From Micromonospora sp. C31 (GTDB lineage Bacteria; Actinomycetota; Actinomycetes; Mycobacteriales; Micromonosporaceae), in the NCBI RefSeq assembly GCF_018070575.1, contig NZ_JAGPXN010000002.1, positions 62,001 to 126,000 of the forward strand: 64,000 nt of DNA, written 5' to 3'. The notes below the pieces were generated by a model that did no database searches, was not told the DNA's origin, and saw only the letters and a program-made list of their open reading frames with translations. Made by a program: the position numbers and the translations under genes. Below, one piece after another: positions 18,155-27,098 of this stretch (positions are counted from its first letter, which is position 1; every line of letters begins with the position of its first letter).

Positions 18155-18876
18155 TCGGCCCCTTCGACTTCGCCCTCGCCCTCGGCGACGACGCGCTCGT
18201 CGCGGCCCAGCGGCTGGCCGAGTGGACCACCCGCGCGCCGGAGATGGAGGAGGACATCGCGCTGGCCAACATCGCCCTCGACCAGCTCGGTGCGGCCCGG
18301 CTCCTGCTGTCGTACGCGGGCGAGCTGGAGGGCGCCGGCCGGGACGAGGACGCGCTGGCGTTCCTCCGCGACGACCGCGAGTTCCGCAACTGCCTGCTGG
18401 TGGAGCTGCCCAACGGCGACTTCGCGGTCACCATGGCGAAGCTGCTCTTCCTCGCGGCCTACCAGCTTCCGCTCTACACCGCGCTGGCCGGGTGCGCCGA
18501 CGAGCGGCTGGCGGCGATCGGGGCCAAGGCCCGCAAGGAGTCGGCCTACCACCTCGACCACGCGTCGACGTGGGTGCGGCGGCTCGGCGACGGCACCGAG
18601 GAGTCGCACCGGCGCATGCAGGCGGCCGTCGACCAGGTCTGGCCGTACGTGCACGAGCTGTTCGCCCCCGACCCGGCGGCGCCGGTCGACCCGGCCACCC
18701 TGCGGGCCGACTTCGACGCCCGGGTGGCCGCCGTGCTCGACGAGGCCACCCTGACCCGGCCGGAGTCCGGCTGGGCGCCGGCCGGCGGGCGGGACGGCGT
18801 GCACACCGAGCACCTGTCGTTTCTGCTCGCGGAGATGCAGGTGCTGCACCGCGCCCACCCCGGGGCCCGCTGGTGA
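18151..18876 (+). CDS. paaC: Phenylacetyl-CoA epoxidase structural subunit PaaC
   Basis: 241 residues from GTG 18151, overlapping the paaB stop by four bases. A helical ferritin-like fold: FALALGDDALVAAQRLAEWT, PEMEEDIALANIALDQLGAA and RKESAYHLDHASTWVRRLGD are typical. PaaC pairs with PaaA, is thought to stabilise it and does not itself hold the catalytic diiron centre. Length is close to the family norm of about 250. Confidence 0.95.
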   Translation: MIGPFDFALALGDDALVAAQRLAEWTTRAPEMEEDIALANIALDQLGAARLLLSYAGELEGAGRDEDALAFLRDDREFRNCLLVELPNGDFAVTMAKLLFLAAYQLPLYTALAGCADERLAAIGAKARKESAYHLDHASTWVRRLGDGTEESHRRMQAAVDQVWPYVHELFAPDPAAPVDPATLRADFDARVAAVLDEATLTRPESGWAPAGGRDGVHTEHLSFLLAEMQVLHRAHPGARW

Positions 18877-18883
18877 GGGGGCG

Positions 18884-19363
18884 GTGGTGACCGACCTCAG
18901 GGCGGCCGTGGCGGCGGTGGTGGATCCGGAGATCCGGGTCGTCACCATCGACGACCTCGGCATCCTGCGGGCGGTCGACGAGGACCCGGCGACCGGCCGG
19001 GTGGTCGTGACCATCACCCCCACCTACACCGGCTGCCCGGCGATGGACGTGATCCGCGCCGACATCCGGCGGGCGCTGGCCGCCGTCGGCCGCCCCGACG
19101 CCGACGTGCGGACCGTCTACAGCCCGGCGTGGAGCACCGACTGGATCTCCGACGCGGGCCGGGCCAAGCTCGCCGCCGCCGGCATCGCCCCGCCGTCGCC
19201 CGCACGCGCCGACAACGTGGTGCCGCTGACCCTCGCCGTCCGCTGCCCGCGCTGCGGCTCGCCGGAGACGGAGCAGGTCAGCCGCTTCGGCTCGACCGCG
19301 TGCAAGGCGCTCTGGCGCTGCCGTTCCTGCCGTGAACCCTTCGACCACCTGAAGGCGCTGTGA
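18884..19363 (+). CDS. paaD: Phenylacetyl-CoA epoxidase maturation protein PaaD (DUF59/MIP18)
   Basis: 159 residues from GTG 18884 (GTG 18887 is equally possible), seven bases after paaC. The N-terminal 90 residues are a MIP18/DUF59 domain (VVDPEIRVVTIDDLGILR, TPTYTGCPAMDVI). The C-terminus is a zinc-ribbon-like unit with CPRCG and CRSC pairs. PaaD is needed for epoxidase activity, probably in metal-centre or cluster assembly. Its stop overlaps the paaE start by four bases. Confidence 0.93.
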   Translation: MVTDLRAAVAAVVDPEIRVVTIDDLGILRAVDEDPATGRVVVTITPTYTGCPAMDVIRADIRRALAAVGRPDADVRTVYSPAWSTDWISDAGRAKLAAAGIAPPSPARADNVVPLTLAVRCPRCGSPETEQVSRFGSTACKALWRCRSCREPFDHLKAL

Positions 19364-20469
19364 CTGTCACGATCTCCCGCCCCGTCCGTCGCCGGCCGGT
19401 CTTCCACCCGCTGTCCGTCGCCGCCGTCGACCGCCTCACCGACGACGCCGTGGCGGTCACCTTCGCGGTGCCGCAGGAGCTGCGGGAGACGTTCGCGTTC
19501 TCCGCCGGTCAGCACCTCACCGTCCGCCGCCCCGGCGCCGCCGGTGAGGACGTGCGGCGGTCGTACTCCATCTGCTCCACGCCCGACGACCTGGCCCGGC
19601 ACGGCCGGCTGCGGATCGGCGTGCGGGAGATCCCCGGCGGCGCGTTCTCCGCCTTCGCCTGCGGCGCGCTGCGCGGCGGCGACACGATCGAGGTGCTGCC
19701 GCCGCTGGGGCACTTCACCACGGCCCTCGCGCCGGACCGGGCCCGCCGCTACGGCGCGGTGGTCGCCGGCTCCGGCATCACCCCGGTGCTCGCGCTGGTC
19801 GCGACGGCGCTCGCCGTCGAGCCGGCCAGCACCTTCACGCTGGTGTACGGCAACCGCACGGCGAACACGGTGATGTTCGCCGAGGAGCTGGCCGACCTGA
19901 AGGACCGGTGGCCGACCCGGCTGCACCTGGTGCACGTGCTCTCCCGGGAGCAGGGCGAGTCCCCGCTGCTCTCCGGCCGGATCGACGCCGACCGGCTGGG
20001 CCGGCTGCTGGACACCGTCGTGCCCGGCGACACCGTCGACGAGTGGTTCCTCTGCGGCCCGTACGACATGGTGGTGGACGCCCGGGAGGTGCTCGCCGCG
20101 CGCGGCGTGCCGGAGTCGGCGGTGCACACGGAGCTGTTCCACGTCGCCGAGGCCCCGGCCCCGCCGCGACGCCCGGCCGACGAGCCGAGGGGCGGCGCCG
20201 ACGTGACGATCATGTTGGACGGCCGGTCGTCGCGCTTCACGATGCGGCGCGACGAGCGGGTGCTGGACGCGGCGCTGAAGGTGCGCGGCGAGCTGCCGTA
20301 CGCCTGCAAGGGCGGGGTCTGCTCGACCTGCAAGGCCAAGGTGGTCGACGGCGCGGTCACGATGGCCCGTAACTACGCGCTGGAACCGGACGAGGTGGCC
20401 GCCGGCTACGTCCTCACCTGCCAGTCCAGCCCGACCACCGACCGGCTGACGGTCGACTACGACGCCTGA
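19360..20469 (+). CDS. paaE: Phenylacetyl-CoA epoxidase reductase PaaE
   Basis: 369 residues from GTG 19360. Three domains in order: FAD-binding (RRSYSICSTP, residues about 65-75), NAD(P)H-binding (VAGSGITPVLALVATAL near 140, and FLCGPYDMV near 230), and a C-terminal plant-type 2Fe-2S ferredoxin domain with CKGGVCSTC and a later LTCQS cysteine. It passes electrons from NADPH to the PaaA diiron centre. It is the last gene of the coupled paaABCDE set; thioesterase, ring-opening and ligase genes of the pathway are not in the window. Confidence 0.95.
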   Translation: MTVTISRPVRRRPVFHPLSVAAVDRLTDDAVAVTFAVPQELRETFAFSAGQHLTVRRPGAAGEDVRRSYSICSTPDDLARHGRLRIGVREIPGGAFSAFACGALRGGDTIEVLPPLGHFTTALAPDRARRYGAVVAGSGITPVLALVATALAVEPASTFTLVYGNRTANTVMFAEELADLKDRWPTRLHLVHVLSREQGESPLLSGRIDADRLGRLLDTVVPGDTVDEWFLCGPYDMVVDAREVLAARGVPESAVHTELFHVAEAPAPPRRPADEPRGGADVTIMLDGRSSRFTMRRDERVLDAALKVRGELPYACKGGVCSTCKAKVVDGAVTMARNYALEPDEVAAGYVLTCQSSPTTDRLTVDYDA

Positions 20470-20494
20470 GGGGTCCGCCGGCCGGCGGGTGCAG

Positions 20495-20553
20495 CCGGGT
20501 CGGTGGGTCGGCGCCGGCACCGCGTCGAACCCGCCGACCCCACCCGACGGTGG
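20495..20553. terminator. Probable bidirectional terminator region
   Basis: Between convergent paaE and the amidase gene, a GGGTCGG-rich stretch (about 20499-20515) can pair imperfectly with CCCGCCGACCCCACCC (about 20529-20545). It has bulges and no T tract, so the assignment rests mainly on placement between two convergent stops. Confidence 0.4.
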
Positions 20554-21318
20554 TCAGCTCGGGGCCTTGACCTGGCCGTCGTAGGCGATGCTGCGCCACA
20601 GGTCGAACTGGCGGTCGTTGCCGACCAGCGGGTTGCCGGCCAGCGCGACGGCGGCGTGCACCTCCTCGTTGTTGCGGAGCTGGCGGAAGTAGCCGGGGCC
20701 GACGAGGGCGATGCCGCGGCCGGGTGACTGGATCAGCTTCATGTCGTTCTCCGTGAGGTCGAGGGGCGGGTTGCCGGTGAGCTGGCGGGCCACGTCGGCG
20801 CGCATCGAGTCGAGGTCGATGAACGACGGGTCGATCTTGCCGCTGGTGCTGGTCTCCCGGTGGCCCCGGGCGTGGCTGGCGTCCCGGCCGAGCCGCCGCA
20901 GCACGGCGGCGGTGGCGAGCACCGATGCGCTGTACTGGGCGCCGGTCATGGCCTGGTCGACCCCGTTGTAGTCGATCTCCCAGCCGATCATCAGGGTGTT
21001 GCCGTCGCCGGCCGGGATGGGGCCGCTGCCTCGGCTGACGCCGGCGTGGTTGGCCCGCCCGCCGGAGATGACGTGGAAGACGCCGTGGTAGTCGACGAGG
21101 GCCTGGCAGAGCGGGCCGGGCAGGTCGGAGCGGCCGTTGACACAGATGTTCAGCGCGGGGTGCGGGTTGCCGGCGCTGGAGGTGGCGGCGGTGTGGTGCC
21201 AGAGCACGCCGATCGGGTCGAACGAGCTGCCGGCCACCCGGCCGAGCCAGTTGCCGTGCTCGACCACCGTGACGCCGGCGGCGCGGAGCACGTCGGCGAG
21301 CCAGGGGATGGTGGCCAT
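20554..21318 (-). CDS. Peptidoglycan amidase (amidase_2/PGRP fold)
   Basis: 254 residues from ATG 21318. The amidase_2 domain covers about residues 1-175: LWHHTAATSS holds the first zinc His, with GHRETSTSGKIDPSF giving the late His and active-site region. The first residues MATIPWLADVLRAAGV start a folded N-terminal stretch. Residues 180-254 are a separate tail with GIALVGPGYFRQLRNNEEVH, like that of phage and Streptomyces amidases. It should cleave the bond between N-acetylmuramic acid and L-Ala. It has no signal peptide in frame; a Tat-like leader is read in another frame immediately upstream (21318-21476), so export may need coupling or a frameshift. Confidence 0.8.
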   Translation of the reverse strand: MATIPWLADVLRAAGVTVVEHGNWLGRVAGSSFDPIGVLWHHTAATSSAGNPHPALNICVNGRSDLPGPLCQALVDYHGVFHVISGGRANHAGVSRGSGPIPAGDGNTLMIGWEIDYNGVDQAMTGAQYSASVLATAAVLRRLGRDASHARGHRETSTSGKIDPSFIDLDSMRADVARQLTGNPPLDLTENDMKLIQSPGRGIALVGPGYFRQLRNNEEVHAAVALAGNPLVGNDRQFDLWRSIAYDGQVKAPS

Positions 21319-21476
21319 CAGGCCGCCGTCAGGTCGGCGAGGCACTCCGGCGCCCGGGCCGTGCTGGCCGCGCGCGCCGGTCGGCCCATCGTGGCGACGG
21401 CGAGTGCGGCGGCCCCGAGCGGTACGAGCCCGAGCAGCGCCCTGCGCGGTAGGGGAGGACGGGTGGGGGGAGTCAC
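21318..21476 (-). CDS. Tat-like leader peptide ORF overlapping the amidase gene
   Basis: 52 codons from GTG 21476 to a TGA (21320-21318) whose last base is the first base of the amidase ATG. The product begins VTPPTRPPLPRRALLGLVPL and continues with an Ala/Gly core and a GRPARAA cleavage-like end: a normal twin-arginine signal peptide followed by about 15 residues. It is in a different frame from the amidase. Either a frameshift (real or sequencing) has split one secreted amidase, or the two ORFs are translationally coupled. No clear Shine-Dalgarno sequence precedes either start. Confidence 0.55.
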   Translation of the reverse strand: MTPPTRPPLPRRALLGLVPLGAAALAVATMGRPARAASTARAPECLADLTAA

Positions 21477-21619
21477 GGGGAAAATCATCCACGAATGTTA
21501 ATGGACCGACAGAGCGCGGGTAAGTCCCTCGATCATCGGCCACCCGGCGGGGCCCCTGTGGCGTGGTCGACAGGAGTCCGGCGGGACCGGCCGGAGGCGG
21601 GGCGACGTAGGCTCGGGGG

Positions 21620-22810
21620 GTGAGTGTGAGCCGGGAGATCGACGAAATCCTGCAGCGTGGCGCGGACGGCGGGCGGATCACGCCCGAGGAGGCCCTGCTG
21701 CTCTACACCGAGGCGCCCCTGCACGCCCTGGGCGAGGCCGCCGACGCGGTGCGCAGACGGCGCTACCCGGACAACGTCGTCACGTACCTGATCGACCGCA
21801 ACATCAACTACACGAACGTCTGCGTGACGGCGTGCAAGTTCTGCGCGTTCTACCGGGCCCCGAAGCACCGGGAGGGCTGGACCCACCCGACCGAGGAGAT
21901 CCTGCGCCGCTGCGGCGAGGCGGTCGAGCTGGGCGCCACCCAGGTCATGCTCCAGGGCGGGCACCACCCGGATTACGGCGTCGAGTACTACGAGGAGCTG
22001 TTCTCCTCGGTCAAGAAGGCCTACCCGCAGCTCGCCATCCACTCGATCGGCCCCAGCGAGATCCTGCACATGGCCAAGGTCTCCGGCGTCAGCCTCGACG
22101 AGGCCATCGCCCGGATCAAGGCGGCCGGTCTGGATTCGATCGCGGGCGCCGGCGCCGAGATGCTGCCGGCCCGCCCGCGCAAGGCGATCGCGCCGCTGAA
22201 GGAGTCGGGCGAGCGCTGGCTGGAGGTCATGGAGCTGGCGCACCGGCAGGGTGTCGAGTCGACCGCCACCATGATGATGGGCACCGGCGAGACCGCCGCC
22301 GAGCGGATCGAGCACCTGCGGATGATCCGCGACGTGCAGGACCGCACGAAGGGCTTCCGGGCGTTCATCCCGTGGACGTACCAGCCGGAGAACAACCACC
22401 TCAAGGGCCGTACGCAGGCCACCGCCCTGGAGTACCTGCGGCTGGTCGCCGTGGCCCGGCTCTTCTTCGAGACCGTGCCGCACCTCCAGGCGTCCTGGCT
22501 GACCACGGGCAAGGACGTGGGGCAGCTCGCCCTGCACATGGGCGTGGACGACCTCGGCTCGATCATGCTGGAGGAGAACGTCATCTCCTCCGCCGGCGCG
22601 CGGCACCGCTCCAACCTGCACGAGCTGATCGGCATGATCCGGTCGGCGGACCGGATCCCCGCCCAGCGCGACACCCTCTACAACCGGCTGGCCGTGCACC
22701 GGACCCCGGCCGACGACCCGACCGACGAGCGGGTGGTGTCGCACTTCTCCTCGATCGCCATACCGGGCGGCGGCGCCGGGAAGACCCTGCCGCTGGTCGA
22801 CGCCCACTGA
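21620..22810 (+). CDS. mqnC: Cyclic dehypoxanthinyl futalosine synthase MqnC (radical SAM)
   Basis: 396 residues from GTG 21620. The radical SAM cluster motif is intact: Cys68-x3-Cys72-x2-Cys75 in CVTACKFCAFYR. MLQGGHHPDYGVEYYEE, GAGAEMLPARPRKAIAP and FIPWTYQPENNHLKG are hallmarks of MqnC. The enzyme cyclises dehypoxanthinyl futalosine in the menaquinone pathway, after MqnA, MqnE and the nucleosidase MqnB (not in this window). It is divergent from the amidase. A hairpin at 22834-22861 follows the stop. Confidence 0.95.
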   Translation: MSVSREIDEILQRGADGGRITPEEALLLYTEAPLHALGEAADAVRRRRYPDNVVTYLIDRNINYTNVCVTACKFCAFYRAPKHREGWTHPTEEILRRCGEAVELGATQVMLQGGHHPDYGVEYYEELFSSVKKAYPQLAIHSIGPSEILHMAKVSGVSLDEAIARIKAAGLDSIAGAGAEMLPARPRKAIAPLKESGERWLEVMELAHRQGVESTATMMMGTGETAAERIEHLRMIRDVQDRTKGFRAFIPWTYQPENNHLKGRTQATALEYLRLVAVARLFFETVPHLQASWLTTGKDVGQLALHMGVDDLGSIMLEENVISSAGARHRSNLHELIGMIRSADRIPAQRDTLYNRLAVHRTPADDPTDERVVSHFSSIAIPGGGAGKTLPLVDAH

Positions 22811-22833
22811 CGCGGCCACCCGCGAGACCCCGG

Positions 22834-22861
22834 CACCCCACCGTCGAACGGCGGTGGGGTG
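22834..22861 (+). terminator. Hairpin terminator after mqnC
   Basis: CACCCCACCG (22834-22843) pairs perfectly with CGGTGGGGTG (22852-22861) around an 8-base loop, 24 bases after the mqnC stop. Confidence 0.75.
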
Positions 22862-23153
22862 TCGTCGTACGTGGGCCGCTGTGTGGATCACGGGCGTACG
22901 GAAAGTGACCGGCAATGGCCCGGCCGGCCAACCGATCGGGTGAATTCCCGTGGGCCGTTGATCTCGATCAGGTTGCCGTTCGGAGTCGTCCGCAAGGTGG
23001 CCGGGGCAGCAAGACATATCAATCCGGGCATTCCTTAAGTGATTCTTAGCCAGGCTGTTCAGTGCGCCCGATTCCGGGGGTGGCGAGCGTGATCGCTTAC
23101 CGCTAACGTCCCCGGCCGTACCTTTCCTTCACCCCAACGGGGGGACCCTTTCC
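22862..23153 (+). promoter_or_regulatory. Leader region of the first LPVTG gene
   Basis: 292 bases without a credible gene. From about 23010 to 23060 it is AT-richer than average. CGCTAACGTCC (from 23101) lies 50 bases before the ATG and is followed by a pyrimidine-rich leader and CGGGGGGACC. The paralogous gene at 24578 has a matching layout (CGATAGCGTCC from 24522, then GGGGGACC), suggesting a shared promoter type. Confidence 0.4.
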
Positions 23154-24359
23154 ATGATCTTCCGTAACCGTTCGCTGGCGCGTATCGGCGCCGGCGCGCT
23201 GCTCGCCTCCGGCGCGTTGACCGTCCTCGGTAGCCCGGCTCACGCCTCGGGCACGGAGACGGACCTCGCGATCGAGGTGGCCGGCACGCGGGTCGCCGCC
23301 AACGCGGAGGGCAAGTTCGCCTTCGCCAAGGTGACCAACCTCGGCAAGAACACCCCTAGCGAGCTGGCCGTACGGGTGGACGTGTCCAAGGTCGACTTCG
23401 ACAAGGTCCAGGCCTGGCCCGCCGTCGAGGACGGCTGCGACATGGAGGGCACCGACAAGAAGCCGACCGCCTTCGTCTGCTACGCGACGGAGAAGGGCCT
23501 GCCGGGCCCGGGCGAGACCGTCGACCTGCCGATCGTCCTGTTCAAGGCCGAGGTCAAGGGCACCTACCAGGCTCCGCTCTCCTTCAAGCTCGTCTCGAAG
23601 GACGACACCAACGCGGCGAACGACACCAAGACCGCCACGCTGGACCTCTCGGACGCCAGCGGGCCGGACCTCTCGGTCGTCGCCGAGGACGTCAAGCAGG
23701 CCGTGAAGGTCGTCGACGGCAACCCGGTCTACTCCGGCGACCTGCACGCGGGCGGCCGGTCGGCGCTGACCTACTTCATCCGCAACCAGGGTGACAAGGC
23801 CGCCGCCGGTCTCAAGATCAGTGTCAAGCTGCCCAAGGGCGTGACTCCGACCGAGGTGGAGCCGGGCTGCGAGTACGCGGCCGACAAGTCCACCTTCACC
23901 TGCACCTACGCCAACTTCGGGCTGATCCCGCAGGACGAGGACACCAACGCCGAGGACAAGCTCTACTCGGCCTACGGCTTCTACCACCTGTTCGACGTGG
24001 CGGCCGACGTGAAGCCGGGCGCGCTCAAGGGCGGCCTGGTCAGCGTCGAGCCGATCGTCTCCGACTCCAGCCGGATGCGGGCCGCCGCGGTCACCCTGCC
24101 GGAGAACGTCACCGGCCTGCGGGCCACCGATGTGGACGCCAGCGACAACTCCGACGGCTACGCGGTGGTCGTCGCGGCCAAGGGCGGCGCGGGCGGCGGC
24201 GGTGACGACGACGGCGGTCTGCCGGTCACCGGCGCGCAGACCACGCTGATCGGCGGCGTCGGCGGCGCGGTCCTGGTCGCGGGCGCGGTCATGTTCATGG
24301 TGGCGCGGCGGCGCCGGGTCGTCCTGGTGACCCCGGGCGACGAGAAGCCGACGGCCTGA
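23154..24359 (+). CDS. LPXTG-type cell-surface protein (paralogue 1)
   Basis: 401 residues from ATG 23154. A Sec signal peptide (residues 1-31, ending SPAHA) precedes two or three beta-rich CARDB/DUF11-like modules typical of actinobacterial surface proteins (FAFAKVTNLGKNTPSELAV, LTYFIRNQGDKAAAGLKISV). The C-terminus is a sortase signal: LPVTG, then a hydrophobic helix and the positive tail ARRRRVV. Sortase should cut between Thr and Gly and fix the protein to peptidoglycan. It is unlike an enzyme; a structural or adhesion role is possible. The next gene is a paralogue with the same layout. Confidence 0.82.
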   Translation: MIFRNRSLARIGAGALLASGALTVLGSPAHASGTETDLAIEVAGTRVAANAEGKFAFAKVTNLGKNTPSELAVRVDVSKVDFDKVQAWPAVEDGCDMEGTDKKPTAFVCYATEKGLPGPGETVDLPIVLFKAEVKGTYQAPLSFKLVSKDDTNAANDTKTATLDLSDASGPDLSVVAEDVKQAVKVVDGNPVYSGDLHAGGRSALTYFIRNQGDKAAAGLKISVKLPKGVTPTEVEPGCEYAADKSTFTCTYANFGLIPQDEDTNAEDKLYSAYGFYHLFDVAADVKPGALKGGLVSVEPIVSDSSRMRAAAVTLPENVTGLRATDVDASDNSDGYAVVVAAKGGAGGGGDDDGGLPVTGAQTTLIGGVGGAVLVAGAVMFMVARRRRVVLVTPGDEKPTA

Positions 24360-24398
24360 CGGTCGTCCTCCATCGACCCGCGTGGGTCGTTCACATAA

Positions 24399-24447
24399 CG
24401 CACGGCAGCGGGGGCGGGATGGGTGACCATCCCGCCCCCGCTGTGCG
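24399..24447 (+). terminator. Strong hairpin terminator after the first LPVTG gene
   Basis: The left arm (24399-24422) and right arm (24427-24447) pair around GTGA, including AGCGGGGGCGGGATGG with CCATCCCGCCCCCGCT, with a three-base bulge in the left arm. It starts 40 bases after the stop codon. Confidence 0.8.
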
Positions 24448-24452
24448 TCGGG

Positions 24453-24481
24453 CCGTCCGTCCGGATCGGCCGGACGGACGG
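24453..24481. repeat. Second perfect hairpin in the LPVTG intergenic region
   Basis: CCGTCCGTCCGG (24453-24464) and CCGGACGGACGG (24470-24481) are perfect 12-base arms around a 5-base loop. It directly follows the first terminator and precedes the promoter region of the next gene; it may be a second terminator or an operator. Confidence 0.6.
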
Positions 24482-24577
24482 ACGAAACACGATCTGCCTG
24501 CTGGCGTGCCGCATCGGCCTCCGATAGCGTCCGCCCGGGTTCCGCAACCATTCCCTTCCCTAACCCCCGGGGGACCG

Positions 24578-25810
24578 ATGACCCTGTTCCATCGCTCGGC
24601 CCTGGCCCGCGCCGGCGCCGTGGCACTGCTCGCAGCGGGTGGTCTGACCACCGTCGCCGTTCCCGCCCAGGCCGCCGACGGGCCCGACCTCGCCGTCATC
24701 CCGATCAGCACCCAGCTCGCGAAGGGCGTCGACGCGGCCCGGAGCAAGCCGTTCAAGTTCACCGTCACCAACGTCGGCACGACCACGGCGGAGAACGTCA
24801 CGTTCCGGGTGAAGACCTCGGAACTCAAGCAGAGGCGGGTCGGCTACCTGGTGCCCGAGGGCTGCCAGGTCGTCGGGAACTCCCTCTACCAGTGCACGCT
24901 CGGCGACCTGCCCGCCGGCACCAGCAGGGACTTCGGCGTCCCGCTGTTCAGCACCGGCGGCCGGGGCGACGGTGGCACGCTGGTCGTCGGCGTCGCCACC
25001 ACCACGCCCGAGAGCGACCTCGGTGACGAGATCGTCGAGGTGCCGGTCACCGTGACGAAGCCCGGTTACGACCTCACCGCCTGGGTGCAGGACATCCAGG
25101 CAGGCGTCGTGGTCAACGGCGCGGTGGCCGACGAGCCGGACCTCAAGCCGGTGCGCCGGGGCGAAGTCGTCCCGCTGGACTGGGCCGTCTACAACGACGG
25201 CAGCCGGCCCGCGACCGGCGTCTTCTACGGCATCACCCTCCCGGCGGGCGTCAGCTTCGTGGCGCTGCCGCAGGGCTGCGTCCAGCAGGTGTTCCTCGGG
25301 CGGGAGCAGGCGTTCTGCGAGGACGCCGGCGCGACCATCCGCCGGGGGCAGTACTACACCGCCGACGTGACGGTGAAGGTCGGCGACGACGTGACCGAGC
25401 CGGTGCTGCGCGAGGGCGACCTCTTCGCGTACGGGCTGGACGTCGCCGAGGGCGAGCCGGAGGAGGAGCCGCGGGTGGCCGGCCAGGCGCAGCGGAAGGC
25501 CTTCTCCGAGACCGACATGGGCGACAACCACACGGTCTTCGAGGCCTTCGTGGACCTGTCCGCGCAGCCGAGCCCGACGCCGACCCCCACGGCCACCCCG
25601 ACCGGTGTACCCACGGCCAGCCCGACCACCACCCCCGGCACCGGTGGCGGTGGCGGTGGCGACGGCGGGCTGCCGGTGACCGGCGTGCAGGTCGGGCTGA
25701 TCGGTGGCATCGGCGCGGCCGTGCTGCTGGCCGGTGGCGCCCTGCTGCTGCTCTCCCGGCGGCGCAAGGTCGTCCTGGTGGCGCCCGGCGACGAGAAGTC
25801 GACCGACTGA
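24578..25810 (+). CDS. LPXTG-type cell-surface protein (paralogue 2)
   Basis: 410 residues from ATG 24578. The layout matches the preceding gene: signal peptide (residues 1-32, [20 protein letters not shown]), CARDB/DUF11-like modules ([40 protein letters not shown]), a Pro/Thr-rich stalk ([12 protein letters not shown]) that would span the wall, then LPVTG, a hydrophobic helix and SRRRKVV. Both end with the same VVLVxPGDEK tail. Tandem duplication of a sortase substrate is the simplest origin. No sortase gene is in the window. Confidence 0.82.
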   Translation: MTLFHRSALARAGAVALLAAGGLTTVAVPAQAADGPDLAVIPISTQLAKGVDAARSKPFKFTVTNVGTTTAENVTFRVKTSELKQRRVGYLVPEGCQVVGNSLYQCTLGDLPAGTSRDFGVPLFSTGGRGDGGTLVVGVATTTPESDLGDEIVEVPVTVTKPGYDLTAWVQDIQAGVVVNGAVADEPDLKPVRRGEVVPLDWAVYNDGSRPATGVFYGITLPAGVSFVALPQGCVQQVFLGREQAFCEDAGATIRRGQYYTADVTVKVGDDVTEPVLREGDLFAYGLDVAEGEPEEEPRVAGQAQRKAFSETDMGDNHTVFEAFVDLSAQPSPTPTPTATPTGVPTASPTTTPGTGGGGGGDGGLPVTGVQVGLIGGIGAAVLLAGGALLLLSRRRKVVLVAPGDEKSTD

Positions 25811-25822
25811 CGTACGACGACA

Positions 25823-25854
25823 CGGGGGCGGGGTGGGTGACCACCCCGCCCCCG
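25823..25854 (+). terminator. Hairpin terminator after the second LPVTG gene
   Basis: CGGGGGCGGGGTGG (25823-25836) and CCACCCCGCCCCCG (25841-25854) pair perfectly over 14 bases around GTGA, 13 bases after the stop. It resembles the terminator after the first paralogue, as expected for a duplicated unit. Confidence 0.85.
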
Positions 25855-25947
25855 CGGCGTGCCCGGGTGCCGGCGCGTCGAGCGGCGCCCCGCGCCGCCG
25901 GGAGACCCACCGGACGTCCCGGCGCGCGGGGCTGGCAGAGTGGAGGG

Positions 25948-26658
25948 GTGAGCCGTACCCCGCAGGGCCAGCGCGCCGACCTGGACAAGCAGCCGCACGA
26001 GGTCGCCGCGATGTTCGACGGCGTGGCGGCTCGCTACGACCTGACCAACACCGTCCTCTCCTTCGGACAGGACCGCCTCTGGCGGCGGGCCACCCGCGCC
26101 GCGCTCGACCTGCGGCCGGGTGAGCGGGTGCTCGACGTGGGCGCCGGCACCGGCGTCTCCACGGAGGAACTGGCCCAGTCGGGCGCGTACGCGGTGGGCG
26201 CCGACCTGTCGCTGGGCATGCTGCGCGTCGGCAAGCGGACCCGCCCCCAGGTGCCGCTGCTGGCCGGGGACGCGCTGAAGCTGCCCTTCGCCGACGCCAC
26301 CTTCGACGCGGTGACCATCTCGTTCGCGCTGCGCAACGTGAACGACACCGACGCCGCCCTGCGGGAGTTGGCCCGGGTCACCAGGCCGGGCGGCCGGCTG
26401 GTGGTGTGCGAGTTCAGCACCCCGGTCAACCCGGCGTTCCGCACGGTCTACCTGTCGTACCTGATGCGTTCGCTGCCGAGCGTGGCGCGCGCCGTCTCCA
26501 GCAACCCCGACGCGTACGTCTACCTGGCCGAGTCGATCCGGGCGTGGCCCGACCAGCCGGCCCTGGCCGCGCGGATCGGCGCGGCGGGTTGGGGCGGGGT
26601 GGCCTGGCGCAACCTGACCGGCGGGATCGCGGCGCTGCACCGCGCGGTCCGCGGCTAG
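25948..26658 (+). CDS. menG: Demethylmenaquinone methyltransferase (UbiE/MenG family)
   Basis: 236 residues from GTG 25948, with GGAGGGG just upstream. SAM-binding motif I is [16 protein letters not shown] near residue 60; [20 protein letters not shown] and [20 protein letters not shown] are signatures of the family. It methylates demethylmenaquinone to menaquinone, the final ring step. The methyltransferase, the MenJ-like reductase, the polyprenyl synthase and mqnACE make this window rich in quinone genes. Confidence 0.92.
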   Translation: MSRTPQGQRADLDKQPHEVAAMFDGVAARYDLTNTVLSFGQDRLWRRATRAALDLRPGERVLDVGAGTGVSTEELAQSGAYAVGADLSLGMLRVGKRTRPQVPLLAGDALKLPFADATFDAVTISFALRNVNDTDAALRELARVTRPGGRLVVCEFSTPVNPAFRTVYLSYLMRSLPSVARAVSSNPDAYVYLAESIRAWPDQPALAARIGAAGWGGVAWRNLTGGIAALHRAVRG

Positions 26659-26723
26659 CCCGATCCGGCAGCTTTTCGGCAAAATATCCGTTTCCGGGCT
26701 CCGTGTTCCGTAAGCTCGCCCCC

Positions 26724-26954
26724 ATGACCGGAGCACACCGAACGGTCGGCGCGGAGGCCGCCGACGACGACGCGGCCGAACTCATCGCCCAGCTCAAGGA
26801 GTTGGCCGGCGCGGATCCCGCCGACGTCCGTCAGGTGGTGGCCGAGGTGCTGGCGGCCCTGGACCGCGCGGCCGGCGGCGCGCTGCGCGAGCACCTGCCG
26901 GAGGCGATCCGGCACGACGCCGGCCTGGACCCGGCCACCGCCGCCCGGCGCTGA
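26724..26954 (+). CDS. Small acidic helical protein, function unknown
   Basis: 76 residues from ATG 26724. Highly Ala/Glu/Asp-rich and predicted helical: DDDAAELIAQLKELAGADPA then VAEVLAALDRAAGGALREHL. It has no membrane helix or Cys. It lies between menG and the reductase gene in the same direction. No family is recognised; codon use is like that of its neighbours, so it is probably real. Confidence 0.5.
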   Translation: MTGAHRTVGAEAADDDAAELIAQLKELAGADPADVRQVVAEVLAALDRAAGGALREHLPEAIRHDAGLDPATAARR

Positions 26955-27098
26955 CGCCCCCAGCCCGGCGCGCGCAGCCCGGCGCTGACGTCCCGCCCCG
27001 GCACCTCGCCTCCCGCTCGGCCGACGCGTCCGCGGCAAGTTAGGTACCCCTGGTCCGGGCCGGTCATGACGTCGGTCATAGACTCCCACCGTCTGGCT

